Below, piece by piece: positions 6,539-7,082 of a stretch of 7,082 nt of DNA. Every line of letters begins with the position of its first letter. Position 1 is the stretch's first letter. The translations under genes were made by a program, and so were the position numbers. The notes below the pieces were generated by a model. The model made no database searches. It was not told the DNA's origin and saw only the letters and a program-made list of their open reading frames with translations. Source of the DNA: an uncultured Lachnospiraceae bacterium (lineage in GTDB: Bacteria > Bacillota > Clostridia > Lachnospirales > Lachnospiraceae); contig CACZPX010000128.1 in the NCBI GenBank assembly GCA_902783095.1, forward strand, positions 1 to 7,082. Reading direction: 5' to 3'.

Positions 6539-6544
6539 ATTATA
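6539..6544 (-). promoter_or_regulatory. Candidate -10 box of the amidohydrolase/symporter cluster
   Basis: A perfect TATAAT on the minus strand lies in an AT-rich stretch (about 6484-6600), about 67 bases before the amidohydrolase B start. The expected -35 position (6562-6567) reads AGGAAA, far from consensus. A good -10 with no -35 fits a promoter that needs an activator. The palindrome at 6599-6615 would be centred near -75. An alternative is TGGACA (6552-6557) with an 18-base spacer to TATCTT. Confidence 0.4.
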
Positions 6545-6598
6545 TTTATTTACCATGTCCATTTCCTTGTTGGTTTGTATGATTTATAAAGTACCGCT

Positions 6599-6615
6599 TT
6601 GTGCAGACTGCACAA
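6599..6615. promoter_or_regulatory. Perfect 17-bp palindrome, probable operator
   Basis: TTGTGCAGACTGCACAA has 8-base arms (TTGTGCAG and CTGCACAA) around a single central A. It lies between the divergent regulator and amidohydrolase B. Its right edge is 6 bases upstream of the regulator's -35 box, with its centre near -49 of that promoter. This is a typical place for a site controlling both directions, either autoregulation or activation of the cluster. The binding protein is not known; the adjacent regulator is the first candidate. Confidence 0.7.
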
Positions 6616-6621
6616 TTGCTG

Positions 6622-6649
6622 TTGTCATTGCCGCCGTTCGTGGTATAAT
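6622..6649 (+). promoter_or_regulatory. Strong promoter of the PucR-like regulator gene
   Basis: TTGTCA (6622-6627; 5 of 6) is followed after 16 bases by a perfect TATAAT (6644-6649), preceded by the TGN extension (6641-6643). The start would be near 6656, giving a leader of about 20 bases that contains the AAGGAG ribosome binding site at 6661-6666. Confidence 0.8.
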
Positions 6650-6675
6650 CAAGACAGAGAAAGGAGCACTCTGCC

Positions 6676-7082
6676 ATGATCTCTTTCGGTTCTTTTCAGC
6701 ATGAACTGGCATCCCGGTTTCCGCTTGCGCAGTACCGGCTGCAGCATACGGAGCAGGTGATCAACGACGCTGTCTTTCATATCTATCCCGGCCTGTCCGA
6801 CACGCACGGCACCGTCTTTATCCTCCCGGTGTCCGAGTTTATCGGCATCTCCACGCATCCGACTGGCCTGTATCTGCTGGTCCCGGACAATCCCGGGCTG
6901 GAAAACTATCAGTCCAATGCCCCGGACTGGGTGATGATGACAGCGGACAACAACGTGATGGCGCTCATGCAGTTTACCAAAAGCCGGCTGTTAAAGTCCC
7001 AGCGGCTGGACGCCGCCACGCTGCGGCTCTCCCAGAGCCTGTTAAAGGACGACTCCGTGGAAGAACTGCTGCGCATCGGGGC
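6676..7082 (+). CDS. Probable PucR/CdaR-like transcriptional regulator, N-terminal part (runs off window)
   Basis: An open frame of 135 codons begins at ATG 6676, with AAGGAG nine bases upstream, and is cut by the window end without a stop. The predicted N-terminus is MISFGSFQHELASRFPLAQY. Residues 1-95 look like a small alpha/beta sensor domain. Residues about 96-130 (QFTKSRLLKSQRLDAATLRL, then SQSLLKDDSVEELLRIG) form a long amphipathic helix of the kind that joins the N-terminal and GAF-like sensor parts in PucR/CdaR-family regulators of Firmicutes. The DNA-binding PucR-type helix-turn-helix would lie in the missing C-terminal part, so the family call is an inference from pattern and position. 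Members usually activate a neighbouring catabolic operon in response to its substrate, which fits the divergent amidohydrolase/symporter cluster. A GGDEF-less GAF sensor protein or another local regulator cannot be excluded. Confidence 0.68.
   Translation, partial: MISFGSFQHELASRFPLAQYRLQHTEQVINDAVFHIYPGLSDTHGTVFILPVSEFIGISTHPTGLYLLVPDNPGLENYQSNAPDWVMMTADNNVMALMQFTKSRLLKSQRLDAATLRLSQSLLKDDSVEELLRIG

Overview
The window reads as chromosomal DNA from a GC-rich anaerobic bacterium, most likely a Firmicute of the Clostridia type. This is inferred from four things: strong GGAGG-type ribosome binding sites, an aldo/keto reductase with two C-terminal [4Fe-4S] motifs (common in strict anaerobes), a PucR/CdaR-like regulator, and GC-rich coding next to AT-rich intergenic promoters. 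No insertion sequence, phage gene, CRISPR array, tRNA or rRNA was seen. The species cannot be named from the sequence.

Layout. Positions 1-221 are GC-rich, apparently non-coding DNA with a strong hairpin, lying downstream of the first gene. Next is a divergent pair: a minus-strand iron-sulfur aldo/keto reductase (222-1400) and a plus-strand methylated-DNA--cysteine methyltransferase, ogt (1689-2258), separated by a 288-base region that holds a candidate promoter for each. ogt converges on a three-gene minus-strand cluster. Its likely end is an intrinsic terminator at 2256-2298, whose T-tract overlaps the ogt stop codon.

The cluster, in transcription order, is amidohydrolase B (6471 to 5281), a sodium:solute symporter (5146 to 3710) and amidohydrolase A (3613 to 2321). 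Both amidohydrolases keep the full HxH / Lys / His / His / Asp metal-site set. Divergent from the cluster, at 6676 and running off the window, is the N-terminal part of a probable PucR/CdaR-like regulator. The simplest model is a catabolic module: the regulator senses a compound, the symporter imports it with Na+, and two cytoplasmic amidohydrolases cleave its amide, peptide or cyclic-amide bonds. The substrate is not readable from the sequence. N-acyl amino acids, Xaa-Pro-type dipeptides and cyclic ureides are candidates.

The most interesting unexplained signals are regulatory. One is a perfect 17-bp palindrome (6599-6615) in the divergent regulator/operon region. Another is a 15-bp exact (18 of 19 extended) inverted repeat flanking the symporter gene, with one arm in the upstream region of each of two cluster genes. 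A third is a dyad that overlaps the candidate symporter promoter. The genes belong to known families. What may be new is the substrate and control of the module.
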